Assembly: GCA_031267475.1 (NCBI GenBank)
Contig: JAIRZA010000049.1
Span: 1 to 18,580 of the forward strand
Source of the DNA: Spirochaetaceae bacterium
GTDB lineage: Bacteria > Spirochaetota > Spirochaetia > Treponematales > Breznakiellaceae
Length of the DNA: 18,580 nt
Reading direction: 5' to 3'
The notes under the pieces were generated by a model. It was not told where the DNA came from and ran no database searches. It worked only from the letters and a program-made list of their open reading frames with translations. Position 1 is the first letter of the stretch; the number at the start of each line of letters is the position of its first letter. This document shows positions 6,868 to 13,478 of this stretch, piece by piece. The position numbers and the translations under genes are program-made.

Positions 6868-7896
6868 TCACAATTTCTCTTGTTTCACCATAAGATAGAT
6901 AAAATAAGGCGCGCCGATGATGGACACTACACTGCCAATATGGAGTTCCAGCGGTGCGAATAGGTTTCGGGCGACAATGTCGGACCCGGTTACCAGCAAC
7001 ATTCCAGTCAGGATGGATACCGGCGTGCAGTACCGATGCTGAGGTCCCGTCAACCTGCCCGCGATATGGGGGGCAAGGAGTCCCACGAAGGCGATACTTC
7101 CCGCCACGGATGTGGACACCGCCGCCAGCGCCGTCGCCATAATGATAAGCAGCCGCCGGTGTTTTTCCGTGTTCACTCCCAGTCCGCAGGCGGTCTCGTC
7201 TCCCAATGTAAAGACATCCAGATAGCGGGATTGGTACAGGGCGGCGGCGCAGATGAATACCAAGGGCGGGGCTGCCGCGATCACATAACTCCAGCTTACT
7301 CCCCAGATGCTGCCTGAAGTCCAAGAGAGCACGCGGTTAAAGTCGCGATTATCAAAACTGAGCTGCATAATGACAATCAGCGCGTTAAAACCCGCGTTTA
7401 CCGCGATTCCCATAAGGAGAAGCCGCCGGGCTTTCATTCCTTGATGCCAAGCCAAGGCATAGATGAGCGCCGCGGCGGCGAGGCCGCCGGCAAGAGCGAT
7501 TAGGGGCATGGTAAATATGGTGAAGACCGGTAGTGAATAGTAATTGTTCCCATTGGTCAGGTAGATGTAGACCACAACAAACAGGGCCGCGCCGCTGGAA
7601 ATGCCGATGATTCCCGGCTCGGCAAGGTCGTTCCGCGTTACGCTCTGGAGGATGATGCCGGAAACCGCCAGAGCGCCTCCCACCAACAGCGCGATGATAA
7701 TCCGGGGCAGACGGATGGCGAACAGGGCTATCCACTGTTGCCGGGTACCCCGTCCGAAAATGGTTTGTACCAGTTCCTTAGGTGAAATAGCCAGAGTCCC
7801 CAGATTCATGCTAAGAAGAACGGCGGTAATGAGAAGCAGCAACAGCAAGATAAAGACAAGGCGGAAACGCCCGGTACGCGAGGGAACATTCCTCAT
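6868..7896 (-). CDS. FecCD-family ABC transporter permease (second subunit)
   Basis: A 342-residue polytopic inner-membrane protein of the BtuC/FecCD family. It starts MRNVPSRTGRFRLVFILLLLLL and has about nine to ten hydrophobic segments. Family landmarks include LLVGGALAVSGIILQSVTRNDLAEPGIIGISSG-type text (about 55-90), LGDETACGLG, and the coupling segment AGSIAFVGLLAPHIAGRL that contacts the ATPase. The ATG overlaps the stop of the other permease gene by four bases (ATGA), so the two are translationally coupled and should form a heterodimeric channel. Length is normal for the family. Confidence 0.94.
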   Translation of the reverse strand: MRNVPSRTGRFRLVFILLLLLLITAVLLSMNLGTLAISPKELVQTIFGRGTRQQWIALFAIRLPRIIIALLVGGALAVSGIILQSVTRNDLAEPGIIGISSGAALFVVVYIYLTNGNNYYSLPVFTIFTMPLIALAGGLAAAALIYALAWHQGMKARRLLLMGIAVNAGFNALIVIMQLSFDNRDFNRVLSWTSGSIWGVSWSYVIAAAPPLVFICAAALYQSRYLDVFTLGDETACGLGVNTEKHRRLLIIMATALAAVSTSVAGSIAFVGLLAPHIAGRLTGPQHRYCTPVSILTGMLLVTGSDIVARNLFAPLELHIGSVVSIIGAPYFIYLMVKQEKL

Positions 7897-8912
7897 ATCC
7901 GCCGTTCCTTTTTTATCATGCCAATAAGCACCGGCACTCCCAAAAGGGAAGTGAGAGAACCTACGGGTATCTCGAAGGGGCTGTTCAAGGTACGGGCGAG
8001 AATATCGCTGTAGAGCATCAATACCGCTCCGGTTACGATGGAAAAGGGAATCACCCTGCGGTAATCGCTTCCCACGCCAAGCCGGACTATTTGGGGGACG
8101 ATGAGGCAGACAAAGCCGATATTGCCTCCGACCGCCGCCGCCGCGCCGCTGAGAAGCACCACGCAGAGCAATCCCCCGAAACGCACCCGGTTCGGCTGCT
8201 CCCCCAGACCCACCGCCACATCGTCACCCAGACTGAGAATGGTGATCCGGGGAGAAAGTATCAGGGCGAAGACCAATGCCGCGGCCGCGATCAACAGCAC
8301 CCTGACCATTCCCCATGTGGACCCGCCCAGTCCGCCAGCCATCCAGAAGGCAAGATTTTTACTGTTGTTCGTCAAAATGGCGATCATGGCCGCCAAAGAA
8401 GAAAAGAGCATTCCCAGAGCCGTTCCCGCCAACAGAAGCCGGGTAATGTCCAGTCCGGCCCGTTTAGTGCTGAGGAGGAACACCAAGACGGCGCTGACGG
8501 AAGCCCCGGCAAAGGCGAAGAACACCCGTCCGGGCAGAGCCGGAACCTCTCTGATGGTCATATAGATCGCCATAGCCAGCACAGCTCCCTGATTCACTCC
8601 CATGATGGAAGGGGAGGCAATGGGGTTGCGGGTGAGTCCCTGAAGTATGGCCCCGCTTGCGGCGAGGAAGCCGCCGACAAGGAGGGCGCAAACAGCCCGC
8701 GGCAGCCGGGAATCCCAGATGATAAGCTGGGACGTACCGGTTTTTACCCTGCCGAAAACACCTCCCGCAATATCTGCGGGACCGATGGATGCGGCCCCCA
8801 GAGAGACCGAAAGCACCATCCCTGCCAAGATCATGCCGAATTCCGCGGCAAGAATCAGCGCCATCCGTTGCCGGCCGCCCTGCCGAATAAGAGCGCCGTT
8901 CAGTCTGTTCAT
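7893..8912 (-). CDS. FecCD-family ABC transporter permease (first subunit)
   Basis: A 339-residue partner of the adjacent permease, with the same fold but clearly diverged sequence. It shows LLVGGFLAASGAILQGLTRNP and GVNQGAVLA in the N-terminal half, LGDDVAVGLG, then GGNIGFVCLIVPQIVRLGVG as the ATPase-coupling segment. Multiple hydrophobic helices span the protein. It starts 10 bases after the stop of the binding-protein gene. Its ribosome site (GGGA) is weak, which fits translation coupled to the upstream gene. Together with the second permease, ATPase and lipoprotein it makes a complete importer. Confidence 0.94.
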   Translation of the reverse strand: MNRLNGALIRQGGRQRMALILAAEFGMILAGMVLSVSLGAASIGPADIAGGVFGRVKTGTSQLIIWDSRLPRAVCALLVGGFLAASGAILQGLTRNPIASPSIMGVNQGAVLAMAIYMTIREVPALPGRVFFAFAGASVSAVLVFLLSTKRAGLDITRLLLAGTALGMLFSSLAAMIAILTNNSKNLAFWMAGGLGGSTWGMVRVLLIAAAALVFALILSPRITILSLGDDVAVGLGEQPNRVRFGGLLCVVLLSGAAAAVGGNIGFVCLIVPQIVRLGVGSDYRRVIPFSIVTGAVLMLYSDILARTLNSPFEIPVGSLTSLLGVPVLIGMIKKERRI

Positions 8913-8922
8913 TCCCGCGCTC

Positions 8923-9867
8923 TTACTGTATCAGCAGGGTTTTCAGTTCGTCCAAGAGCAACTTTTTGCCGTACACGCTGTATGCCTGGTTAAAGTAGGG
9001 AGACTGGGGCAGCCAGATAACCCGTCCTGCTTTGACGCTTTCCATGCTGTTCCATACAGAGCTGGCTTCCAAAGCCGCCCTATCGTCCGGCGAGGCCAGT
9101 ACGACCATATAATCCGCATTTATCCCGGTAAGACCCTCAAGGCTTGCGGTCGGAAGGGAAATGTTGTCCTGTTCCGGCAAGCCTTGAGGTATTCCCAAGC
9201 CCATGTCGTTATAGAACATATCCCCATAGGCCGCGCCGGTGAAAAGATAATAAGAATTTCCCGCAGTGAGGAAGGAGAAATAGGTCGCATCCGGCCCGTT
9301 GGCGGCCTTGATTGCGGCCCCTGCTTCTCTGGCTTGCGTCTCATAATCGGCGATATAGGCTTCCACTGCCGCGCCGGAATCAAAAAGTTCTCCCACCATC
9401 CGCAAATCCCCCCGCCAGTCGTTCACTGTAGGTTCGATAATGATGGTTGGGGCGACGGCCTGCAATTGCCCATAGGCTTTTTCCTGACGAGGGTTGATGA
9501 TGATCAGGTCGGGTTCTGCGGCGAGGACGGCCTCCACATTCACCGTATCCGCCATAGGGTATCCGATGATAACGGCCCCGGCCAGCATATCCTCCAAGTA
9601 TGAGGGGAACCGGGTGTAATCGTAAGCATCGGAATCGGATGTGGCCACAGGCTTCCGTTCGATAATACAAAGCATATCGCTGATTCCCGAAGCGTCCGCG
9701 ATACGCTGGGGATTTACCGGTATGCTCACCGCCCCCCGCAGAGTGTTTACCGTCCGGGTTTCGGAAATGGCGCCCGTGTCCGCTGGTTGAGCCTTCTGCC
9801 GGCCGCAACTTCCCAGAGTGAAGGGCAAGATAACACAAAAGCAGAAAATAATAATGAGGTTTTTCAT
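8923..9867 (-). CDS. iron-siderophore-binding lipoprotein (FecB/FepB-like)
   Basis: A 314-residue substrate-binding protein, first gene of the importer operon. The N terminus is a lipoprotein signal with lipobox LGSC, so Cys21 should be acylated and the protein anchored to a membrane facing the periplasm. The mature protein is a class III (helical-backbone) binding fold: TVNTLRGAVSIPVNPQRIADA starts the first lobe, AAEPDLIIINPRQEK is the typical EPDLII strand, and a long linking helix lies around GELFDSGAAVEAYIADYETQ. GGAG precedes the ATG. The promoter and palindromic operator lie immediately upstream. The family includes siderophore, heme and cobalamin binders; siderophore is favoured but not proven. 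Confidence 0.92.
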   Translation of the reverse strand: MKNLIIIFCFCVILPFTLGSCGRQKAQPADTGAISETRTVNTLRGAVSIPVNPQRIADASGISDMLCIIERKPVATSDSDAYDYTRFPSYLEDMLAGAVIIGYPMADTVNVEAVLAAEPDLIIINPRQEKAYGQLQAVAPTIIIEPTVNDWRGDLRMVGELFDSGAAVEAYIADYETQAREAGAAIKAANGPDATYFSFLTAGNSYYLFTGAAYGDMFYNDMGLGIPQGLPEQDNISLPTASLEGLTGINADYMVVLASPDDRAALEASSVWNSMESVKAGRVIWLPQSPYFNQAYSVYGKKLLLDELKTLLIQ

Positions 9868-9892
9868 TTGTAGACTCCAGAATATGAGATAT

Positions 9893-9908
9893 GTTAGAAC
9901 CGTCTAAC
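9893..9908. promoter_or_regulatory. palindromic operator in the importer promoter
   Basis: The sequence is GTTAGAACCGTCTAAC, with 6-bp arms GTTAGA/TCTAAC. It lies six bases after the -10 box of the minus-strand promoter, spanning the expected transcription start, so a bound protein would block initiation. The same GTTAG-N6-CTAAC is repeated in the facing promoter. The arms recall half-sites of DtxR/MntR-type metal repressors, which is inference only. Confidence 0.6.
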
Positions 9909-9914
9909 TATCAC

Positions 9915-9943
9915 AATTTACCGGATACACTGAAAACTATCAA
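9915..9943 (-). promoter_or_regulatory. promoter of the siderophore importer operon
   Basis: On the minus strand TTGATA (9943-9938) and TAAATT (9920-9915) are 17 bases apart. They point into the binding-lipoprotein gene with a leader of about 40 bases, and the operator follows at once. Confidence 0.65.
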
Positions 9944-9981
9944 TACCCTCGGACAATTCCGCAGAGTGTTTGTTGCGGCGC

Positions 9982-10011
9982 TTGACAAAAAAGTTATGCT
10001 GGGCTTACAAT
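9982..10011 (+). promoter_or_regulatory. promoter of the outer-membrane protein gene
   Basis: A perfect TTGACA (9982-9987) and TACAAT (10006-10011) are separated by 18 bases. Transcription should start near 10018, inside the second palindrome, leaving a short leader with GGAGG before the ATG at 10046. Confidence 0.75.
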
Positions 10012-10012
10012 A

Positions 10013-10028
10013 GTTAGTAATATCTAAC
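10013..10028. promoter_or_regulatory. palindromic operator in the outer-membrane protein promoter
   Basis: The sequence is GTTAGTAATATCTAAC, with 5-bp arms GTTAG/CTAAC and total length 16, equal to the copy at 9893-9908. It begins one base after the -10 box, an ideal repressor position. Two copies at matching positions in divergent promoters argue for co-regulation. Confidence 0.6.
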
Positions 10029-10045
10029 AATGGAGGAATACTCTT

Positions 10046-10964
10046 ATGACAAAGACTATTCAGAAAAAAGCGGCGCTGCTCGTGATTTTTACGATGGCAG
10101 TGGTTAGTTTTGTAAGCGCGCAGGAGGAGGAAAGCGCGGCGGATGACGGGGAGGAGGCTGGACATACAGGCCTCGCCGCCGCCATTAAAACCAGCCAGGA
10201 GGAGGAAAGCGCGATAAATAGTGAAGGGGGGGGGGGGGGCTGAATACATCGGTCTCACCACCGCCGTTAAAATCAGCTTTGGGAATGTCGTTGAGAAAGT
10301 GGAACCCAGTATCACGCCCTATGTGATATACTACAAGTCCTTCGGCGGACTTGACGTGTACGCCGAGGTTGATTACACGGCGGCATTGAGCGACTCTGGC
10401 TGGTACGGGTTGTATATCGCGCAAGAACTTGGCTACAACTTTGGCGTCATCGAGTCGGGAACTCTGACCGTCATTCTCAGCAACGAAAACACGATACAGT
10501 TGAAGCCGGAGCTTGGGGACGGCGCAAGCCAATGGGGAAATTTTGTACCCTCGCTGAAATGGACGCAGGGGCTGGGATTCGGCGATATGTATCTGCAAGT
10601 TGGACCGTCGATTGATTATTTGACCGGCGTTGAGGGTGAGAGCGCGCTGGGGTTTGACTCCACGCTCGGCTGGGATTCCAAGTTCGGGCTTGGCGCTTAT
10701 TTTACCCTGCATTCCGCGCTTGACCCGGAAGACGATCCGTGGTATGAAGGTTATGTATATTATATCAAGGGCCCCTTTTTTGGTACTATCTACGCTGAAG
10801 CGTGGAGTCAATTCAAGATGCTTTATATAACCCCGACTGTTTATATAACCCCTCATACGAACCGTAACATTTTGACTTTCTATACTTCGGCTATGATAAC
10901 GTTAGTCGAAGATGTTGAAAAACCGTCCATCATGCCGGAAATTGGGGTTAAGTACAGCTTCTGA
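10046..10964 (+). CDS. outer-membrane beta-barrel protein, out of frame at a poly-G tract
   Basis: The gene is read in two frames. 10046-10243 encodes a signal peptide (MTKTIQKKAALLVIFTMAVV...SFVSAQ) and acidic repeats, and stops just after a G14 tract. 10221-10964 continues in the next frame with a barrel-like protein: alternating aromatic strands, many Tyr, Gly and Trp, and a terminal Phe (GVKYSF), the usual outer-membrane insertion signal. With 13 or 16 G the frames join and give about 305 residues with 13 G. As written, with 14 G, only a 65-residue secreted peptide is made. GGAGG stands before the ATG and the promoter is strong. Its divergence from the iron importer and shared operator suggest a metal- or siderophore-related porin or receptor; it is far too short for a TonB-dependent receptor. 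The off state could be true phase variation or a homopolymer sequencing error. Confidence 0.8.
10121..10277 (+). repeat. in-frame tandem duplication at the N terminus of the barrel gene
   Basis: CAGGAGGAGGAAAGCGCG occurs at 10121-10138 and again at 10196-10213, 75 bases apart (25 codons). The similarity extends further: GGCCTCGCCGCCGCCATTAA matches GGTCTCACCACCGCCGTTAA, that is GLAAAIKTS against GLTTAVKIS. The unit is thus about 75 bases in copy 1 and 82 in copy 2, and the G tract sits in copy 2. Confidence 0.8.
10226..10239 (+). repeat. poly-G tract (14 G) inside the barrel gene
   Basis: Fourteen G follow GAA, the codon for Glu60. The number decides the frame: 10, 13 or 16 G give the full barrel, while other lengths stop at TGA 10241 or in another frame. 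Such tracts change length by strand slippage. Confidence 0.9.
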
Positions 10965-11041
10965 TTTTGGGTAAATTGCCGGGGATGCGTTGTTGCGAAG
11001 CGGCAAGGCCTTTAGGGAAGCGCTGATTAACAGGGGGATGA

Positions 11042-11055
11042 GGGGGGGGGGGGGG
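11042..11055 (+). repeat. poly-G tract (14 G) in a convergent intergenic region
   Basis: A run of 14 G lies in the 200-base gap between the convergent barrel gene and methyltransferase gene. No coding sequence crosses it convincingly. The rest of the gap holds a weak 6-bp inverted repeat (TTGCCG/CGGCAA, 10975-11005) and GGAGGAAG/CTTCCTCC arms around 11060 and 11160, without a clear terminator T run. Confidence 0.85.
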
Positions 11056-11164
11056 CGTGGAGGAAGCGGGTAAAAAACGGCCGGTTTGCGCGCGCTTTTA
11101 TGCCGGAAATGCGGGCGCTGTCTGCTTTTTCCACTCCGTTGCCGGCTCATGGCGCACTTCCTCC

Positions 11165-12016
11165 TTACCCCCTCAACGCCGCTCGTATCAACATAACATC
11201 GCCAAAGCCGAAACGCTTCGCCAGTTTGTCAAAAGCTGCTTTGACAGGACGCGGCGCAATGCCTGCGGCTAAACCACCCCATGTAAGCGTCTTTTCAATA
11301 TAAAATCCTTCCTGTTCAAGCATTCGGGAAAGTGTTTTAACAGAAAATAAGTATAAATGATCGAATATAGCCGACCGCCAGTGGTTTTTAAATAGACGCG
11401 CCTGAAAACCGTCGCAGTTCGGCGTGGTAAGAAATAAACGTCCGCCCGGCGCAAGAAGGCGGCGCGCTTCCGCAAGAAAAACACGCGGACGGCGAAGATG
11501 TTCTATCAAGTGCGACGCGATTATGAGTGAATAAGCGCCGCCTTCAAGCATATTTTTTTCAAGAGGAAGGTGATATACATTCACGCCGCGTTCACGCCGC
11601 GCATACTCAGCCTGCGCCGTGTTAATTTCAACGCCGTCCGCTTGCCAGCCCCGTCCAAGCAGATATGCCAGCAAAGCTCCTGTGGCGCACCCAATATCAA
11701 GAACGCGCCGCGCGTCAACGGGCAACTCGCTTTCAAACTTATAAAAATCAGCGTCCGCCAGCGAAAGCAAGCCTAAATTCAGGAAAGCTTCCTCGTTAGC
11801 AAGTTCATATTCAAGGTAATTTACGCCGCTATAGCGTCCGCTTATCGCCGCTTCATCGGGCTGCGGATTTATTTGCGCAAGAGAGCAATTCTTACAACAG
11901 ACATAAGCAAAGCCTTCACAACACAAATACGCAGTGAAGGCGCTGCCGCCGCATAAAGCGCACGGCTCCTTGCGCCTTGTCTCCTCCCGGACGGGAGTCG
12001 ACCATGTTTTAATCAA
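11165..12016 (-). CDS. class I SAM-dependent methyltransferase with N-terminal zinc ribbon
   Basis: A 283-residue protein. Residues about 18-45 carry paired cysteines, CALCGG and CCKNC, which suggest a small zinc-binding ribbon as in many sugar or small-molecule C-methyltransferases. The Rossmann domain shows motif I VLDIGCATGALLAYL (about 105-120), an acidic ribose-binding residue in GVEIN, then SLIIASHLIEHL and LLAPGGRLFLTTPN. The C-terminal part probably gives substrate choice. The only in-frame start is TTG at 12016, two bases behind the gap stop. The AGGA within that stop region is too close to be a normal ribosome site, so translation probably depends on termination of gap. The substrate is unknown; polysaccharide or lipid head group is a guess. 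Confidence 0.85.
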   Translation of the reverse strand: MIKTWSTPVREETRRKEPCALCGGSAFTAYLCCEGFAYVCCKNCSLAQINPQPDEAAISGRYSGVNYLEYELANEEAFLNLGLLSLADADFYKFESELPVDARRVLDIGCATGALLAYLLGRGWQADGVEINTAQAEYARRERGVNVYHLPLEKNMLEGGAYSLIIASHLIEHLRRPRVFLAEARRLLAPGGRLFLTTPNCDGFQARLFKNHWRSAIFDHLYLFSVKTLSRMLEQEGFYIEKTLTWGGLAAGIAPRPVKAAFDKLAKRFGFGDVMLIRAALRG

Positions 12017-12018
12017 TC

Positions 12019-13071
12019 CTACTTGCTGCCAATATACTTTAATAAATCTACTACACGGTTAGAATAACCCCATTCGTTGTCATACCACGATACAACTTTG
12101 AAGAAGCGCTTCTCGCCGGGAAGATTATTTTGGAGTGTCGCAAGGCTGTCATATATCGAAGAATGGAAATTGTGTATAATATCCGTTGATACAATCTCTT
12201 CATCAGAAAAATCAAGAACACCTTTCAAATAGCTTTTTGACGCATCTTTAAGTTTTTTATCGATTTCCTCAATGGAGGTATCCTTTGTGGAGCGGAATGT
12301 AAGATCCACAACAGACCCGGTAGGAGTCGGGACGCGGAAGCTCATACCAGTCAATTTACCCTTCGTCGAAGGAAGAACCTCGCCCACGGCTTTAGCCGCG
12401 CCGGTGGTTGAAGGTATGATATTGATAGCCGCCGCCCTGCCGCCGCGCCAATCTTTGTTCGATGGACCGTCAACAGTTTTTTGCGTAGCGGTATACGAGT
12501 GAATAGTTGTCATAAGACCAGTCTCGATGCCGATACCCTCTTTTAAGATGACATGAACGAGCGGCGCAAGACAATTTGTAGTGCAGCTCGCGTTAGAAAT
12601 AACATGATGTTCCGCGGCTTTGTATTCGTCCTGATTCACACCCATAACAAAAGTCTTTACCGGTTTTGCAGGATCGGCGGATTTTGCGGGCGCTGAAATG
12701 ATAACCTTCTTAGCGCCTGCTTCTATATGCCCGTATGCTTTTTCGTTGGGATAAATTCCGGTGGATTCAATTACATATTCTATTCCCAGTTCCTTCCACG
12801 GAAGCTGCGCGGGAGTAAGCCCCTTGCCAGAAATACATTTTATTTCATGACCGTTCACAACAAGAACGTCATCCCCTTTCGTACCAAGCTCGGCATTCAT
12901 TTTACCCTGCGTGGAATCATACTTAAGCTGATAAGCAAAGTATTTCGCGTCAGTTGAAATATCAACGACCGCGACAACGTCAATCTTATCTTTTCCAAGC
13001 AAGTTCTGTCCAACAAGCGCTTGAAACACGAGACGCCCTATGCGTCCAAAACCATTAATGGCTACTTTCAT
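12019..13071 (-). CDS. gap: glyceraldehyde-3-phosphate dehydrogenase, class I
   Basis: A 350-residue cytoplasmic enzyme of glycolysis that oxidises glyceraldehyde-3-phosphate with NAD+ and phosphate to 1,3-bisphosphoglycerate. The N-terminal dinucleotide fold starts KVAINGFGRIGRLVFQAL. The active-site segment SNASCTTNCLAP carries the catalytic Cys (about residue 157), and WYDNEWGYSNRVVDLL ends the protein, all diagnostic. ATG 13071 is chosen because GGAGG lies six bases upstream and the family begins there; the frame extends four codons to a TTG that contains the ribosome site. The protein is slightly longer than the usual 330-340 residues, with small insertions around EYKAAEHH and in the 60-90 region. 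A 17-base-spaced promoter lies upstream. Confidence 0.97.
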   Translation of the reverse strand: MKVAINGFGRIGRLVFQALVGQNLLGKDKIDVVAVVDISTDAKYFAYQLKYDSTQGKMNAELGTKGDDVLVVNGHEIKCISGKGLTPAQLPWKELGIEYVIESTGIYPNEKAYGHIEAGAKKVIISAPAKSADPAKPVKTFVMGVNQDEYKAAEHHVISNASCTTNCLAPLVHVILKEGIGIETGLMTTIHSYTATQKTVDGPSNKDWRGGRAAAINIIPSTTGAAKAVGEVLPSTKGKLTGMSFRVPTPTGSVVDLTFRSTKDTSIEEIDKKLKDASKSYLKGVLDFSDEEIVSTDIIHNFHSSIYDSLATLQNNLPGEKRFFKVVSWYDNEWGYSNRVVDLLKYIGSK

Positions 13072-13097
13072 AAAAACCTCCAAGGCGATTATATTTC

Positions 13098-13126
13098 AGT
13101 CTATTAAAATTTGAGCTTCTGGTCAA
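13098..13126 (-). promoter_or_regulatory. gap promoter
   Basis: On the minus strand TTGACC (13126-13121) and TAGACT (13103-13098) are separated by 17 bases. The start would be near 13091, giving a leader of about 20 bases with GGAGG. Confidence 0.65.
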
Positions 13127-13164
13127 GCGATTGTCCGCATTCATGCCAGATGCGAATTAGAAAC

Positions 13165-13191
13165 GTAAATCGTTATACTATAACGATTTAC
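13165..13191. repeat. perfect palindrome, 12-bp arms, 3-nt centre
   Basis: The arms GTAAATCGTTAT and ATAACGATTTAC flank ACT. It is AT-rich and lies upstream of the gap promoter, between divergent promoters, so it cannot terminate either transcript. It could be an operator for a dimeric or tetrameric regulator or a cruciform-forming element. Confidence 0.85.
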
Positions 13192-13217
13192 AAGGCGAGA
13201 GTTTTGCCGTGTTTTTT

Positions 13218-13246
13218 GCTAACTCTTTATATAATAAAGAGTTAGC
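13218..13246. repeat. perfect palindrome, 13-bp arms, 3-nt centre
   Basis: The arms GCTAACTCTTTAT and ATAAAGAGTTAGC flank ATA. It lies 26 bases from the previous palindrome with the same design but unrelated sequence. Between 13084 and 13478 I find only the two promoters, these two palindromes and a short open frame judged non-coding. Confidence 0.85.
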
Positions 13247-13286
13247 GCTTTTGAATTTGGAATTGCCGCCGTGTTATTGCGTAACC

Positions 13287-13315
13287 TTGACGGAGTATTC
13301 CGGCGGCTATAAAGT
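13287..13315 (+). promoter_or_regulatory. promoter of the DUF1638-like gene
   Basis: TTGACG (13287-13292) and TAAAGT (13310-13315) are separated by 17 bases and read towards the gene at 13479. The leader would be about 155 bases, long enough for regulation, but I see no known riboswitch in it. Confidence 0.55.
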
Positions 13316-13478
13316 AGTAGAATTGTTCAACAACTGAAATTCCCGGACAACAGCGCTCAACAATGCAAAATGCGGAATGAAGCGTGTAAACTATGCGGTG
13401 TTTACGAAACTCCTGCCTTTATTAAGAGCAAGGCGGTTAATCAAAGAAAGAAAAAACGCCATTTACGAGGAGCTTGAT

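Noticed and set aside
6848..7324. Open frame joining 159 extra residues to the N terminus of the importer ATPase
   Set aside because: It lies out of frame within the permease gene on the same strand, is rich in Arg, Gly and His, and the ATPase has a strong ribosome site and family-typical start at 6847.
8091..9603. Long plus-strand open frames opposite the permease and binding-protein genes
   Set aside because: They are shadows caused by high GC codon bias; the minus-strand genes have clear family motifs.
10985..11040. GGGAAGCGCTGATTAAC as a possible insertion-sequence end
   Set aside because: No matching inverted copy and no transposase remnant in the window.
11057..11303. Short plus-strand frames after the second G tract
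   Set aside because: They overlap the methyltransferase antisense, have no ribosome site and differ in composition from real genes here.
13377..13478. 34-residue N-terminal extension of the DUF1638-like protein
   Set aside because: No ribosome site, basic low-information sequence, and a GAGGAG site precisely placed for the Met at 13479.
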